Source: Thalassoglobus polymorphus
GTDB taxonomy: Bacteria; Planctomycetota; Planctomycetia; Planctomycetales; Planctomycetaceae
Assembly (NCBI RefSeq): GCF_007744255.1
Contig: NZ_CP036267.1
Coordinates: forward strand, 2,917,500-2,981,499
Length of the DNA stretch: 64,000 bases
Reading direction: 5' to 3'
The translations under genes and the position numbers were made by a program. The notes under the pieces were generated by a model, which was given only the letters and a program-made list of their open reading frames with translations, was not told the DNA's origin and made no database searches. Below, piece after piece: positions 36,536 to 46,900 of this stretch. The first letter of the stretch is position 1; every line of letters begins with the position of its first letter.

Positions 36536-36592
36536 CTAGAGCATCTTTCGAATTAGTTTGCAGGTTCTGCCTCGTGGCGAACAGCATTTTTT
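36536..36592 (+). repeat. ~55-bp hairpin repeat, copy 1
   Basis: Begins CTAGAGCATCTTTCGAATT and ends CTCGTGGCGAACAGCATTTT, with an inner GCAG-GTT-CTGC stem. About 50 of 55 positions match the inverse copy at 40357-40411. It touches the left end of the 83-bp element copy E. Confidence 0.8.
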
Positions 36593-36673
36593 AGATCTGA
36601 TCCTCAAACTTGAAATTGCTCTCTCAAACGTTGAGAAAAGCGGCTATTCCAGAGGTTTTCGGACTGGGTCTAG
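36591..36673 (-). repeat. 83-bp TIR element, copy E
   Basis: Ends TTAGATCTGATCC and GGACTGGGTCTAG; centre CTCAAACGTTGAG. Very close to copy B at 16321 over the whole length. Confidence 0.85.
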
Positions 36674-36769
36674 AGAAATGCGTTCTTCACGGGCACACGG
36701 TAGAGCAAACTGCTCTAATAAGAGGTGCGGGACCAATGTCATCACTCACTTTTATTGAGGACCCTGATT

Positions 36770-37465
36770 GTGCAACACCTTATTGTCTTGTCAATTCTCG
36801 GAATGTCAGTTCTGACTCAGTCCGCCTGGGCACAACAAAATCAAGGATCTGCAACTCAAACACCACAACAGCCTCCGACTGTCGAAGGGACAGTCTCTGA
36901 GATCAAGACGATGGGACGAGTAAAAGTTCTCGTCGTTGCCAATGATCAAGGTGAGACGATGGAAATCCCGCTCACGAATAGGGTGCCTGTTGACATCAAA
37001 GGGACAGGAGATCAAGGGTTCGTTCGAGTCGGTGCATTTATTGGTGGCAAAGGTGTCCTGACGAACAAGGCGCTCTTCCTCAATGAGATCAACGTCCTTC
37101 TGCTGGGAAAAGGCAAAAAGCCTCCACGTGGAAAAATTGGCAAAGCTCCACGGCAAGCAGGAGGAGACATCAATACCTTTCAGGTGATGGGAACCATTCA
37201 AGCGATGGAGCCGAATCCCGATTACCCTGATTACACAATGCTGGCCCTGGACGTGCCAGGGAGAGCACCAGGTATTAATTTAGAAAAAAACTACACCGTA
37301 AAAGTGATGTCAAACGATTTGAGCTTAATCGAAGCTGGCATGCCCGTCGTCCTCGACGGTCGTCTGTTCCGGGGGAAATTTCAGGTCTCAAGGGTCACAA
37401 TCAACCACCCCGAGCCCTTCAGCTCCGAGGAATACCTGAAACCAGCAGAACCGAAGGAAGATTGA
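36770..37465 (+). CDS. Exported hypothetical protein
   Basis: 231 residues from GTG 36770, preceded by GAGGA about 9 bp upstream; the frame is open to 36725 but the signal peptide (HLIVLSILGMSVLTQSAWAQ) begins at 36770. The mature part has a beta-rich region (EGTVSEIKTMGRVKVLVVANDQGETMEIPL) suggestive of an OB-like or barrel fold, a basic loop (KGKKPPRGKIGKAPRQ) and a second beta region. The two halves (residues about 30-110 and 130-225) may be related to each other. No known family was recognised with confidence. Confidence 0.75.
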   Translation: MQHLIVLSILGMSVLTQSAWAQQNQGSATQTPQQPPTVEGTVSEIKTMGRVKVLVVANDQGETMEIPLTNRVPVDIKGTGDQGFVRVGAFIGGKGVLTNKALFLNEINVLLLGKGKKPPRGKIGKAPRQAGGDINTFQVMGTIQAMEPNPDYPDYTMLALDVPGRAPGINLEKNYTVKVMSNDLSLIEAGMPVVLDGRLFRGKFQVSRVTINHPEPFSSEEYLKPAEPKED

Positions 37466-37838
37466 GCCCAACCCGCAACCGAAAACAAGAACTACTAAAT
37501 AACGATACCTGAAACGCTATCTGAACCATTGTTGTTCACTGAAGTTGCAGTCGCTCACACAGATTTTCTCCAAGATTGGGAACTTTTGGCTCTTCACGTA
37601 TCACCGTGTCGAAGCAGTCATCGCAAAAATTCTGTCGAGAGTCATGATCTGGCTCTCACAAATTTGCGATTTCAAGTCTTAACGACCGCATCACGTTGCA
37701 CATTTTTGGTACCAACTCGATAACCTCTGCGATAAAGCGGCCTCTCATTGTTTGAGAGGCCAAATTCAGATTTCCAGATCCGTTCAGGGTCTTTTCGAAT
37801 ACATTTGTTTTCCGTGCGAAGCGATCAAGCGAAAAAGT
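37466..37838. other. Intergenic region before mnmG
   Basis: Contains the diverged 83-bp repeat copy F and otherwise no recognisable gene or structure. Confidence 0.5.
37706..37788 (+). repeat. 83-bp TIR element, copy F (diverged)
   Basis: TTTGGTACCAACTCG corresponds to the left end; AACCTCTGCGATAAAGCGGCC then CTCTCATTGTTTGAGAG match the family core; the right end CCAGATCCGTTC is degraded. Confidence 0.6.
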
Positions 37839-39728
37839 ATGAGTAAAACTCACTATCAATATGACGTCATCGTCATTGGAGCCGGACACGCCGGGACCGA
37901 AGCAGCACTGACAAGTGCACGGATGGGCGCAAAAACCGCACTGTTGACGATGAACTGCGATACGATCGGCCAACTCAGCTGCAACCCAGCCATCGGTGGA
38001 GTTGCAAAGGGGCAAATCGTTCGGGAAATCGATGCGCTCGGTGGCGAAATGGGCAAGTTAATTGATGCGACAGGCATTCAATTTCGCATGCTCAACAGCG
38101 GAAAAGGCCCCGCAATGTGGTCGCCACGTGCACAGGCCGATAAAAAAGCGTATCAGTTCCTGATGAAGCTTCGCGTTGAGGAGCAGGAAAACCTGACGAT
38201 CCGACAGGAAATGGTCGAATCGCTGATCATCGAGGGAACTCCTGTTCCCGAAGGGGCTCCGCAACCCGAGCCGGAAGATTGTCCGCGGATCACCGGAGTC
38301 CTCGTACGAGGAGGAGCAGAATATCGAGCACAAGCTGTCATCATCACAACCGGAACGTTTCTTCAAGCAATCATGCATACAGGGGAAGCGAAGACAAAAG
38401 GAGGACGCGCCGGCGAAGGAACCACCGGAACAATGTCCGACAGTTTCCGGGAACTCGGTTTTCAACTCGAACGCTTCAAAACAGGAACACCTGCACGCCT
38501 TAACGGCAGGACCATTGATTACAGTCAACTGGAAATTCAACCAGGCGACGAAAATCCACAGCCGTTCTCCTTCATGACTGAAAAGATTGAACAGGAGCAG
38601 ATCCCCTGCTGGCTGACAGCGACCAATCAGCATGTCCATGATGTGATCAAAGCCAACTTGCACCGTGCTCCAATGTACAGCGGGCAAATCAGCTCAACAG
38701 GCCCTCGCTACTGCCCCTCGGTTGAAGACAAAGTTGTACGCTTCGCGGACAAATCTTCACATCAGATATTTCTGGAACCGGAAGGGCGCAACACTCTCGA
38801 GATTTACTGCAACGGAATTTCAACAAGCCTCCCACGCGACGTTCAAGATGAAATGGTTCGCTCCATCGCTGGACTCGAGAATGCTGAGATCATGCGATAT
38901 GGGTACGCGGTCGAATACGACTTTGCTCCGCCAACGCAGTTGTTCGCCACACTCGAAACCAAGCGTGTCGGTGGGCTCTACTTCGCCGGTCAAATCAACG
39001 GAACGACTGGATATGAAGAGGCTGCCGGTCAAGGGTTGATCGCAGGCGTCAACGCTGTCCTGAAAATTGCCAACAAAGAACCATTCATTCTCGACCGCTC
39101 ACAAGCCTATTTGGGTGTGTTGATCGACGACCTCGTCACCAAAGGAGTCGATGAACCGTACCGCATGTTCACGTCACGTGCGGAATACCGTCTGCTGCTT
39201 CGTCAAGATAATGCTGATCGTCGATTGACTCCGATTGGCCAACAACTCGGCCTGGCTGATGCCGAACGATGCGCTCAGTTCCAGCAGTACGAAACTCAAA
39301 TTCAAACTGCACTCACCCTGCTCGCCAAGCTTCGACATCAAGGAAATTCTCTTGAAGAATGGCTGCGACGTCCCGAAATTGAATGGCCTCAACTTTGTGA
39401 GTTCTCTTCAGAACTCGCGAATGTTGAGATGAGCGAGCGAGCTAAACAACAAGTACAAATCGAGGTCAAATACAGCGGATACGTGAAACGGCAACAGCAG
39501 GACATCGAGCGTCAGAAAAAATCGCTTTCCCTCAGAATTCCGGTCACTTTCGATTATCGAGCCGTGCCACAATTGCGGAATGAAGCGAAAGACAAATTTT
39601 CGCGGGTCAAACCAGCCGACATCGCGCAAGCTGGCCGAATTAGTGGAATCACCCCAGCTGACCTCGCCATTCTGACGCTCTATCTTCACGAGCCGGGTCG
39701 CATGAGTCAAAAAACGACGGGCGCATAA
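37839..39728 (+). CDS. mnmG: tRNA uridine-5-carboxymethylaminomethyl modification enzyme MnmG (GidA)
   Basis: 629 residues, the normal length, from ATG 37839. The N-terminal FAD loop [14 protein letters not shown] is followed by the GidA signature [16 protein letters not shown] with the conserved Cys. [15 protein letters not shown] and the C-terminal helical domain ending [17 protein letters not shown] are present. With MnmE it installs the cmnm5 group on U34 of certain tRNAs, using FAD and methylene-tetrahydrofolate. It is cytoplasmic. MnmE is not in this window. A cupin gene follows after 44 bp on the same strand. Confidence 0.97.
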   Translation: MSKTHYQYDVIVIGAGHAGTEAALTSARMGAKTALLTMNCDTIGQLSCNPAIGGVAKGQIVREIDALGGEMGKLIDATGIQFRMLNSGKGPAMWSPRAQADKKAYQFLMKLRVEEQENLTIRQEMVESLIIEGTPVPEGAPQPEPEDCPRITGVLVRGGAEYRAQAVIITTGTFLQAIMHTGEAKTKGGRAGEGTTGTMSDSFRELGFQLERFKTGTPARLNGRTIDYSQLEIQPGDENPQPFSFMTEKIEQEQIPCWLTATNQHVHDVIKANLHRAPMYSGQISSTGPRYCPSVEDKVVRFADKSSHQIFLEPEGRNTLEIYCNGISTSLPRDVQDEMVRSIAGLENAEIMRYGYAVEYDFAPPTQLFATLETKRVGGLYFAGQINGTTGYEEAAGQGLIAGVNAVLKIANKEPFILDRSQAYLGVLIDDLVTKGVDEPYRMFTSRAEYRLLLRQDNADRRLTPIGQQLGLADAERCAQFQQYETQIQTALTLLAKLRHQGNSLEEWLRRPEIEWPQLCEFSSELANVEMSERAKQQVQIEVKYSGYVKRQQQDIERQKKSLSLRIPVTFDYRAVPQLRNEAKDKFSRVKPADIAQAGRISGITPADLAILTLYLHEPGRMSQKTTGA

Positions 39729-39772
39729 AAGCGGGATCTTCCAAAAGAATTTCAGGGTCAGGGACGGTTCGC

Positions 39773-40168
39773 ATGAGTCATTCAGTAACAGAGAATTCAG
39801 TGACAAACAAATCTACTGCAGATAAGAAGTACCAGGTCGTCGATTTCGAAAACCTCGCCGGTGTCCCGTGCCCTTGTGGGAGTGCGAAACGAGCGTTCGC
39901 GGAGAATGAGCACTCTCCCGGCACAGTGCATGTCACCGAAATCTCAGATGACGCACGCGTGCACTATCATAAAGAACATACTGAAACCTACTACATCCTT
40001 GAGTGTGGTCCAGATGCCAAAATGCAGCTCGACGATGAGCAAGTCCCCATCCGCCCCGGAATGTGCATTTTAATTCCTCCCGGAGTTCGTCATCGAGCAA
40101 TTGGCCAGATGAAAATCATCAACATTGTCGTCCCCAAATTTGACCCAGCAGACGAATATTTCGACTAA
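39773..40168 (+). CDS. Cupin-domain protein
   Basis: 131 residues forming a single cupin barrel. Motif 1 is seen as VHYHKEHTETYYILECG (two His and a Glu as metal ligands) and motif 2 as PIRPGMCILIPPGVRHRAIG (second His). This fits a metal-binding small cupin; dioxygenase, isomerase and binding functions occur in the superfamily, and the substrate cannot be told. The N-terminus has a CPCG pair (residues 33-36). It may be transcribed with mnmG. Its TAA stop is the first base triplet before a tandem repeat unit. Confidence 0.88.
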   Translation: MSHSVTENSVTNKSTADKKYQVVDFENLAGVPCPCGSAKRAFAENEHSPGTVHVTEISDDARVHYHKEHTETYYILECGPDAKMQLDDEQVPIRPGMCILIPPGVRHRAIGQMKIINIVVPKFDPADEYFD

Positions 40169-40335
40169 ACACTTTCGTGTTTCTTGTGTCCGTGAAGAAT
40201 GCTTTTCATGTCATGGATCGCTGATCTCCACGAGACTGTTCGCGGACTTCTGTTCAAAACTGCGTTAGAACACTTTCGTGCTTCTTGTGTCCGTGTAGAA
40301 CGCTTCTCATGTGATGAGCCACTCATCCCCACGGG
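40168..40335. repeat. Tandem array of ~101-bp repeats (one full, one partial/diverged)
   Basis: Units start AACACTTTCGTG at 40168 and 40269. The first is about 95 percent like the units at 22931-23236 by eye; the second diverges after about 55 bp. The array starts at the last base of the cupin gene stop codon. Confidence 0.88.
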
Positions 40336-40356
40336 GCAGAACGTGTTTCACCAGTG

Positions 40357-40411
40357 AAATTGCTGTTCGCCACGAGGCAGGTCCTGCAAACCAACTCGAA
40401 AGATGCTCTAG
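40357..40411 (-). repeat. ~55-bp hairpin repeat, copy 2
   Basis: Reverse-strand copy of 36536-36592. The inner stem reads GCAGG-A-CCTGC here and GCAG-GTT-CTGC there, so pairing is kept despite base changes. It lies in the region between the tandem array and the uvrB stop. Confidence 0.8.
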
Positions 40412-40470
40412 ATGATCCCATGAGTGTACCGGTTCGCTTGCAATCGCAAGGGAGCCGCACAACGGATCGG

Positions 40471-42573
40471 TTACATGTTCTTCTTGCCTCTCGGAACTCG
40501 GCCTTTTGAGCCTCGTTTTTTCCCTCTTTTTCCGCGAGATTGCTTCCCCTTGGTTGAAAAGCTTTCCTGATCAGCCGGAACCGTAATTGCCCCGCTGGCG
40601 TTATCGAGTTGTTTTTGAAGATCTGCAATACGATCTCGCAGGTTGGCAGCTCGTTCAAATTCGAGATTCTCAGCAGCTTCAAGCATCTCTTTTTCAAGCT
40701 CATTCAAAAATGCCTGGTTGATGTATTGCACTTCCGATTCTGCACCAACTGCGTCTCGTTCGATTTTTCTAGCCGAAATTTCATCTTCAATTCCGCGCCG
40801 AATCGCCTTCTGAATCGTCTCCGGCGTGATATTGTGGTCCTCGTTGTATTTGAGTTGAATCTCTCTTCGACGGTTTGTTTCGTCGATGGCTTGCTGCATG
40901 CTGTTTGTCACACGATCGGCATACAGAAAGACTTCGGCATTCACATTTCGAGCGGACCGTCCGATTGTTTGAATGAGACTCGTCGCACTCCTGAGAAACC
41001 CTTCTTTGTCTGCATCCAGAATACAAACGAGCGAAACCTCGGGCAGATCGAGACCTTCTCGCAACAGGTTGACTCCCACGACTGTATCGAACTTTCCCTC
41101 ACGAAGTTCACGCAGGACTTCGACACGCTCAATAGCGTCGAGTTCACTATGCAGCCATTCGCAGCGAATTCCCTCTTCCTTTAAGTATGTGACAAGATCT
41201 TCTGACAGGCGTTTGGTGAGAGTCGTCACAAGTGTTCTTTCACCACGAGCGGTTCGCAGGCGGATCTGCTCAATGAGGTGCGGGACCTGTCCACGTGCCG
41301 ATTGAATATGCACAACCGGGTCAACCAGACCGGTCGGCCGGATCACCTGTTGCACGATCTCACTGTCGCTTTGTTCAAGTTCCCAGTCGGCAGGAGTGGC
41401 TGAGACAAAGACAGTTTGCCCTCGCCGGGAATCCCATTCCTCGAACTTGAGTGGGCGGTTATCGAGGGCCATGGGAAGGCGAAATCCGTGCTCGACTAAC
41501 GTCCCCTTTCTGGCTTGGTCACCATTAAACATGGCTCGAACTTGAGGGATCGTTTGATGGGACTCATCCACGAATAACAGGAAGTCGTCGGGGAAGAAAT
41601 CGTACAAGGTGGCAGGCGGTTCGCCTGGTTTTCGATTCGCCAGCGCCCGCGAATAGTTTTCAATTCCGGGACAAAAGCCGACCTCTTTGAGCAGTTCCAA
41701 ATCGTGACGAGTTCGGGCAGAGAGACGTTGGGCCTCCAGAAGCTTTCCCTCTTTCTGGAACTTGGCGAGTTGCTGGGCCAGTTCCTCATGAATTTCTTCA
41801 AGTGCTGCATCGATGCGCGACTGTGGCAGCACAAAGTGCTTCGCTGGATAAATGTAGATATCCTTCAACTTCTTACTGCCGACTCCGCTGATTGGATCGA
41901 TGATCGAAAGTTGCTCGACCTCATCCCCCCAAAGTTCGATCCGGTAGGCAAACTCTTCATATGCTGGCCAAACTTCGATCACATCTCCACGGACGCGAAA
42001 CTTTCCTCGCTGAAAATCGAAATCGTTTCGGTCATATTGGATGTCGATCAACTTCAGTAAGAAGTCGTCGCGGTTGATGGTGTCTCCCACATTCAACGGG
42101 ACCATCATGTCGAGATAGTCTTTAGGTGAGCCCAGTCCATAAATGCAAGAAATACTGGCAATGACGATCACATCTGGGCGAGAAACCAACGCGCTGGTCG
42201 CCAACAATCGCAAACGATCAATTTCGTCATTGATGCTGGAATCTTTTTCGATGTAGATATCTCGCTGTGGAATGTACGCTTCCGGTTGATAGTAATCGTA
42301 ATAGCTTACGAAATAAGAGACCGCATTATTCGGAAAGAACTCTCGGAATTCTCCATACAACTGAGCGGCCAGAGTTTTATTGTGAGCGAGAATCAGAGTA
42401 GGCTTTTGAGCCTGGGCGATGACGTTTGCCATCGTGAACGTCTTACCGGTCCCGGTTGCCCCGAGAAGAACTTGAGATTTTTTCTGCTCGCGGATTCCGC
42501 GCACCAGAGATTCAATCGCCTTCGGTTGATCGCCAGCGGGCTCGAAATCAGAAACGAGTTCAAATTGAGGCAT
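40471..42573 (-). CDS. uvrB: Excinuclease ABC subunit B
   Basis: 700 residues. Walker A GATGTGKTFT (about 38-47), the beta-hairpin region YYDYYQPEAYIP, helicase motif LLFVDESHQTIPQ, QTIGRSARN and the C-terminal UVR motif (LEKEMLEAAENLEFERAANLRDRI) are all intact. UvrB verifies DNA damage with UvrA and recruits UvrC in nucleotide excision repair. The protein ends in a strongly basic tail of about 30 residues (Lys/Arg/Gly-rich, GKQSRGKRGKKRGSKGR), which is not part of the common UvrB core and may aid nucleic-acid binding. It stands alone. Confidence 0.97.
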   Translation of the reverse strand: MPQFELVSDFEPAGDQPKAIESLVRGIREQKKSQVLLGATGTGKTFTMANVIAQAQKPTLILAHNKTLAAQLYGEFREFFPNNAVSYFVSYYDYYQPEAYIPQRDIYIEKDSSINDEIDRLRLLATSALVSRPDVIVIASISCIYGLGSPKDYLDMMVPLNVGDTINRDDFLLKLIDIQYDRNDFDFQRGKFRVRGDVIEVWPAYEEFAYRIELWGDEVEQLSIIDPISGVGSKKLKDIYIYPAKHFVLPQSRIDAALEEIHEELAQQLAKFQKEGKLLEAQRLSARTRHDLELLKEVGFCPGIENYSRALANRKPGEPPATLYDFFPDDFLLFVDESHQTIPQVRAMFNGDQARKGTLVEHGFRLPMALDNRPLKFEEWDSRRGQTVFVSATPADWELEQSDSEIVQQVIRPTGLVDPVVHIQSARGQVPHLIEQIRLRTARGERTLVTTLTKRLSEDLVTYLKEEGIRCEWLHSELDAIERVEVLRELREGKFDTVVGVNLLREGLDLPEVSLVCILDADKEGFLRSATSLIQTIGRSARNVNAEVFLYADRVTNSMQQAIDETNRRREIQLKYNEDHNITPETIQKAIRRGIEDEISARKIERDAVGAESEVQYINQAFLNELEKEMLEAAENLEFERAANLRDRIADLQKQLDNASGAITVPADQESFSTKGKQSRGKRGKKRGSKGRVPRGKKNM

Positions 42574-42660
42574 GGGAAGAAACGGCCTTCAAAGCTATGA
42601 TCGCATGAAAATAGAATCTTAGCATATAGAGAACAACTGAACAGGTCTCGGTCACGATTC

Positions 42661-43731
42661 ATGGGTATAACAGAACGAAATCCCAACACGAAACAGGATT
42701 TATTGATCATCCTGCTGTTTTTCGTTGCCGTTTTCAGTAACGCGACACTTGGCTGGGTGTCGCTGCAATTGATTTTCTTGCTGACCGTTTTCAAAAAAGA
42801 AATGCGAAGCATCGAGAGCCACAATGGGAGTTCTCATGTCAACTGGGTTGTTCCCTCCATTCTGCTGGGATCTGGATTTTGGATCGGCCTCAGTTCTGAA
42901 GATGCTTTCCTTCACCAGGTCGGTGTGATTGGCTGCCTGACCGGGATCGGCGGAATGCTCGGCTGGTTTCCCGTTCCGCGCGCAACCACTCTATTCTCCA
43001 ACGAAGATTCAATTGCGTCACTGGTGACCGGAACGCTTCTTCCTGTTCTGTGCGCAGCGATCTTTCTTTTCCGATGTGTCGAAGATGGTGGCTGGAGTGA
43101 GCGAGACCTTGCGATTCTCGGCGTTGTCTCGCTCTTCAGTTTGGCGATAAGTGGCCTGCGGTTGATGGGCCCTCTCTCGCCGCAGCAGCGGTGTCGACTT
43201 TCAATTCTGACAATTTTGAGCCAGGCGAATATCGTATCGGTGTTGCTCGGGTGGCAAAAAATTTTCCCAGAGCGAAACGGGTCGGCTTCGTCCAACATCA
43301 TTTCTTCAGAGAATCTATTCCTGACAATCCTCATCGTGGAAACAAGTGCGGTCCTGCTGCTGATCTGGAGTTGTAGAAGTGATTCAAACGACCAGACACA
43401 AGGCTTCAGATCCACCCTTTTCCGGAAGCTTCGCCCAGTGCTCCCGAACGGTTCCTTACCTGCGATAGCAGGTGTACTGACTCTTTCTGGGTTCCCATTG
43501 TTTCCGGGTTCGTGGTGGAGATTCAAGCTTCTGACAGCTCTCATCTTACCGTACGAGCAATCGATGATTACACAGTTGTCTGAACCGCACCTTGGATTCG
43601 TCGCTCTTGCATTGGGTTATGCGGCCTGCTCGCTCATCGTGGCGATCGGACAGTTACGAATCCTTCCCACCTTGCTCGAAAGGGAGGAGATTCCCAGCCT
43701 CGAACCTTCTTTGAACAGATCACACGGATGA
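42661..43731 (+). CDS. Multi-pass membrane protein, distantly NuoN/antiporter-like
   Basis: 356 residues with about nine hydrophobic segments. Two stretches recall proton-channel subunits of complex I (NuoM/NuoN) and Mrp antiporters: QQRCRLSILTILSQANIVSVLLGW (like the 'K.LlAySSi...g' helix) and LTLSGFPLFPGSWWRFKLL (like 'LslaGiPp..GF..K'). The family's key Lys/Glu residues cannot be confirmed, and the protein is shorter than NuoN. It is therefore only tentatively a shortened NuoN-type membrane subunit. It is not near other complex I genes. It is divergent from uvrB and convergent with the PQQ giant. Confidence 0.5.
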   Translation: MGITERNPNTKQDLLIILLFFVAVFSNATLGWVSLQLIFLLTVFKKEMRSIESHNGSSHVNWVVPSILLGSGFWIGLSSEDAFLHQVGVIGCLTGIGGMLGWFPVPRATTLFSNEDSIASLVTGTLLPVLCAAIFLFRCVEDGGWSERDLAILGVVSLFSLAISGLRLMGPLSPQQRCRLSILTILSQANIVSVLLGWQKIFPERNGSASSNIISSENLFLTILIVETSAVLLLIWSCRSDSNDQTQGFRSTLFRKLRPVLPNGSLPAIAGVLTLSGFPLFPGSWWRFKLLTALILPYEQSMITQLSEPHLGFVALALGYAACSLIVAIGQLRILPTLLEREEIPSLEPSLNRSHG

Positions 43732-43826
43732 CTATTGAATCCGAGTCAATGACAACCGAGCATGCGGAGTGAGTCAGATACACCGGTGAAATTGGTTTCG
43801 GCCTACTGCCAGTGGATAAACGCAAA

Positions 43827-43855
43827 GTACCCGCCGGTAAATTGCCGACGGGTAC
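43827..43855. terminator. Bidirectional hairpin between convergent genes
   Basis: GTACCCGCCGG (43827-43837) and CCGACGGGTAC (43845-43855) pair with one mismatch around TAAATTG. Confidence 0.65.
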
Positions 43856-43923
43856 ATAAGACGTTTACCCGGTAGGTCACCAGTGACTGAATAGGTTACT
43901 GAAGACCTGAATGAAACATGTTC

Positions 43924-46900
43924 TTAATCCCTCAACACTTTCACAGCATTCAGAACGGGTTGACCGGATTTTGGAACCAGTGAGATGGTGAGTGCATCCT
44001 TCACTTCGACACCTTCAACAACTTTCTTCACTGCTGTAATTCCGTCTCGAGTCACTTGATCAGCTGAGACATCCTTCAGGACTGTTTTTCCATTGAACTG
44101 AACGTCAAATTTCGCTGCCTTCATCGCTTCGTCGGCGTTTGCGAAGTGAAGTTCCACAGAGAACTCAGCGGGCTTATCTTCTTTCCCCAACAAGGGCAAA
44201 GTGATTTCAGTCAGATTATTTGCCCAAGATGTGTACAACCAGGGTGTCTCGGCACCAATGACATCCACACTGTCCTCGTTCAACGCTTCGTAGCCTCCAC
44301 CAGTTCCAAACTTTGGAGCCAGGTTCATTTTCACATCGAGTGATGTTTCCTGATAGGCTTTATAACGAGGATAAGAGAGCCAAACTGTCCCATGTGCATC
44401 TTTGCGATCTCCGGGAGCACCAAGGTTGAGAGCTAAGTGTTGAACCGGAGTTTGTGCTCCTACAGAGCTGTAAATTGCCCATGGTCGACGAGCTTCACGT
44501 GGTTCTAGCACAATCGTCGATGCAATGGAGAACAAACAAACACAACCGGCGCTAGCTTCGGGAATCATCACCAGACCATTCGCAGGAACGGCATTGATCC
44601 AACATCCCAAACGGTGACCGGCGAAGTGCCGCACACCGGCGTCCTGTTCGAGATCCATGAATCCCGTGTATCCAGAGCGGAACATCACCATTCCGGAATC
44701 GGCAGCTGTCAGCATTCCACAGTGATGACCAGTTCTCATCATTGACCACGGAACATCTTTTCCGGTGATCGGATGTTGGCGAGTCATTTGCTCGCCGGTT
44801 TGCAGATCATACATCCAGGGTTCAGCGAGAACTTTGTCACCGATGATGATTGGACGGTTTCTGTAATTCGCATCTTTTGACCAAAGTTTGTACCCGTTGA
44901 CGGCGGACAAGGCGACGAGACGACGGCGTGAGAATTCACCAGCGACGAACTGCCTCCAGTAGTGACCGTTTGCATTTGCACCACCGAGAATGAGTGTCCC
45001 ATCCTGATACATCAGCGTCAGCATTCCACCACCGATTCCGATTTCGCTGCAATCAGTGACATCGACAGGTTTCGCCCAAAGGATTTCTCCAGACTTCGAG
45101 TCAATGGCGACCGCTCGTCGTAAATCGGCCTTCTTCAAACGATCTTCCGCGATTTCTCGCTCTTCCCCTTCGAGGCTTTCCAAAGCGGATTTGTCTTGCC
45201 GCAGAATTTCAGCACGCTGTTCACTCGTGATTGTGCTGTCGATGAAGAAGACACGTTCCGGTGCTATTGCAATTGTCCGGTGAGAAATACTTTGACCTTT
45301 GTAGTCCCAAAGGTGCTTCCCGGTTTTCAAATCGATTGCAAATATGCCATCGGTGGCATCATTAACAATCCGTCCTCGACGTCGGTCCAATGCATTCTTC
45401 GTGCCGAGAATGGTCGCGGTTCCAAAGAGAATATCCCCTTCGACTGCAACATAGGCCCAGCTGTGATCTCCGTCTGCACGAGATTCCGGCAAGCTGTGAA
45501 TACGAATCACTTTTCCAGTCGCAGCGTCGAGTTCGAAGCACTCTTTTCCGACGTAATGGAACAGACGATCCTCAGTCGCTGCCAGATTTCCGGGGCTGAC
45601 GTTCTTGTAAACACCAAGACGAATCCCTTCGGGGTTATCGTACTTCCACAAAAACAATCCGTTGTAAGCATCGTAAGCACTGATGTTGGTTTCGCCCTGT
45701 ACGAATAATCGGCCACCTGTCGCCAGCGGGCCAACAGCTCCGTCGTGACGGTTGACCATCCCGTCGATCCCAGGATCGCCGTACCAGAGGACTCCAAGAC
45801 CGCCCTTCACTCGTAAGTCGTCACCGACCGCAGTGTTCGCAGCGTTTCCATATTGATGAGACCAACTTCCTGCACCGGGAAGCATCCCTCGCGAAAGTGT
45901 CGCCCAGCCGTCACTCGATTTTTGCTCAAGATCTGTCTCTTTGAATTCGCTTGAGACAGAAGCCTTGTCAATCAACGCAACCGCTTTTTCAACATTCTTC
46001 TGTTCTGGTTGACCAATACATAGGATTCCTCCAACAGGCTTGAGATGCCGGGCGATGAGAGAAAGGTCGATCGGAGTTTCCCCCGTTTTGACGAATCGAT
46101 CGCTGACAATTAGATTTGCGAAGTAGTTCGAGTACGGGATGTCCGAAGCTTCGAGTTGGTGAACAGTCACGCGGCTTCCATAGTACCCAGCCTTTGACAG
46201 ATTTTTGCGTGCGGTCGCCACTTTAGCGGGGTCGGATTCGACGACATAGATTTTCAATTGACTTTGACGGGCGATCTCATAGGCCAACTTGCCCTCTTCA
46301 CCGTCGAGCACAAGACAGAACCCGCGCTGGACACCGGTTTTCTCAAGGATGTCTTTGGCGGCTTTTTGATACAGTTCTGACGATTCGAATTCAGCGAGGC
46401 CCGCCTGCTCAGGGATTGCTGGTGAAGCGTTTGGTGTGAAGCAGTAGACCTGACCGGTGTCGGTACTAACGACTAACTGACCATCAGAAACTGCCAGCCC
46501 GCGAGCTTTCCCTTCGACCTTCGCCTGCCAGACAACTTTACCATCTTCTGCAGAGTAAGCAGTGACCTGATTCTCTCCGCCGAGGAAGACAGCATTCTCG
46601 GTCGCCAGAAGAGTCGATTCGTCGGTTGTTTTCTTCTGCCAGAGAACACCGACGTCTGCAATGTCTTTCAGCTTCTGGTTAATCTCGGCGATCTGTTTGC
46701 GAATTGCGGGTTCTTTCTTTCCAGCTCCTCGCAATTTTCGAGAGAGGCTGTAAACGTCCATTTCATACTTATGACGAACACGACTGTTTTCGGCGTATTT
46801 GATTCGGTCAAGCTTAGCAACCACAGTCCCTGTAGCGACGTAAGCATCATCACCTTGGACAACCATTTGTCGACCAGCGAACCAGCCAAACCCGACGTTG

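Larger units (their letters stand above)
36393..36769. other. Intergenic region dominated by repeats
   Basis: Holds one 55-bp hairpin element (36536-36592), an abutting 83-bp element (36591-36673) and a small palindrome TAGAGCAAACTGCTCTA near 36704. No gene is seen. Confidence 0.7.

Noticed and set aside
22931-40335. Possible CRISPR arrays
   Set aside because: Units are ~102 bp with no spacers and near-identical throughout; no cas genes are present.
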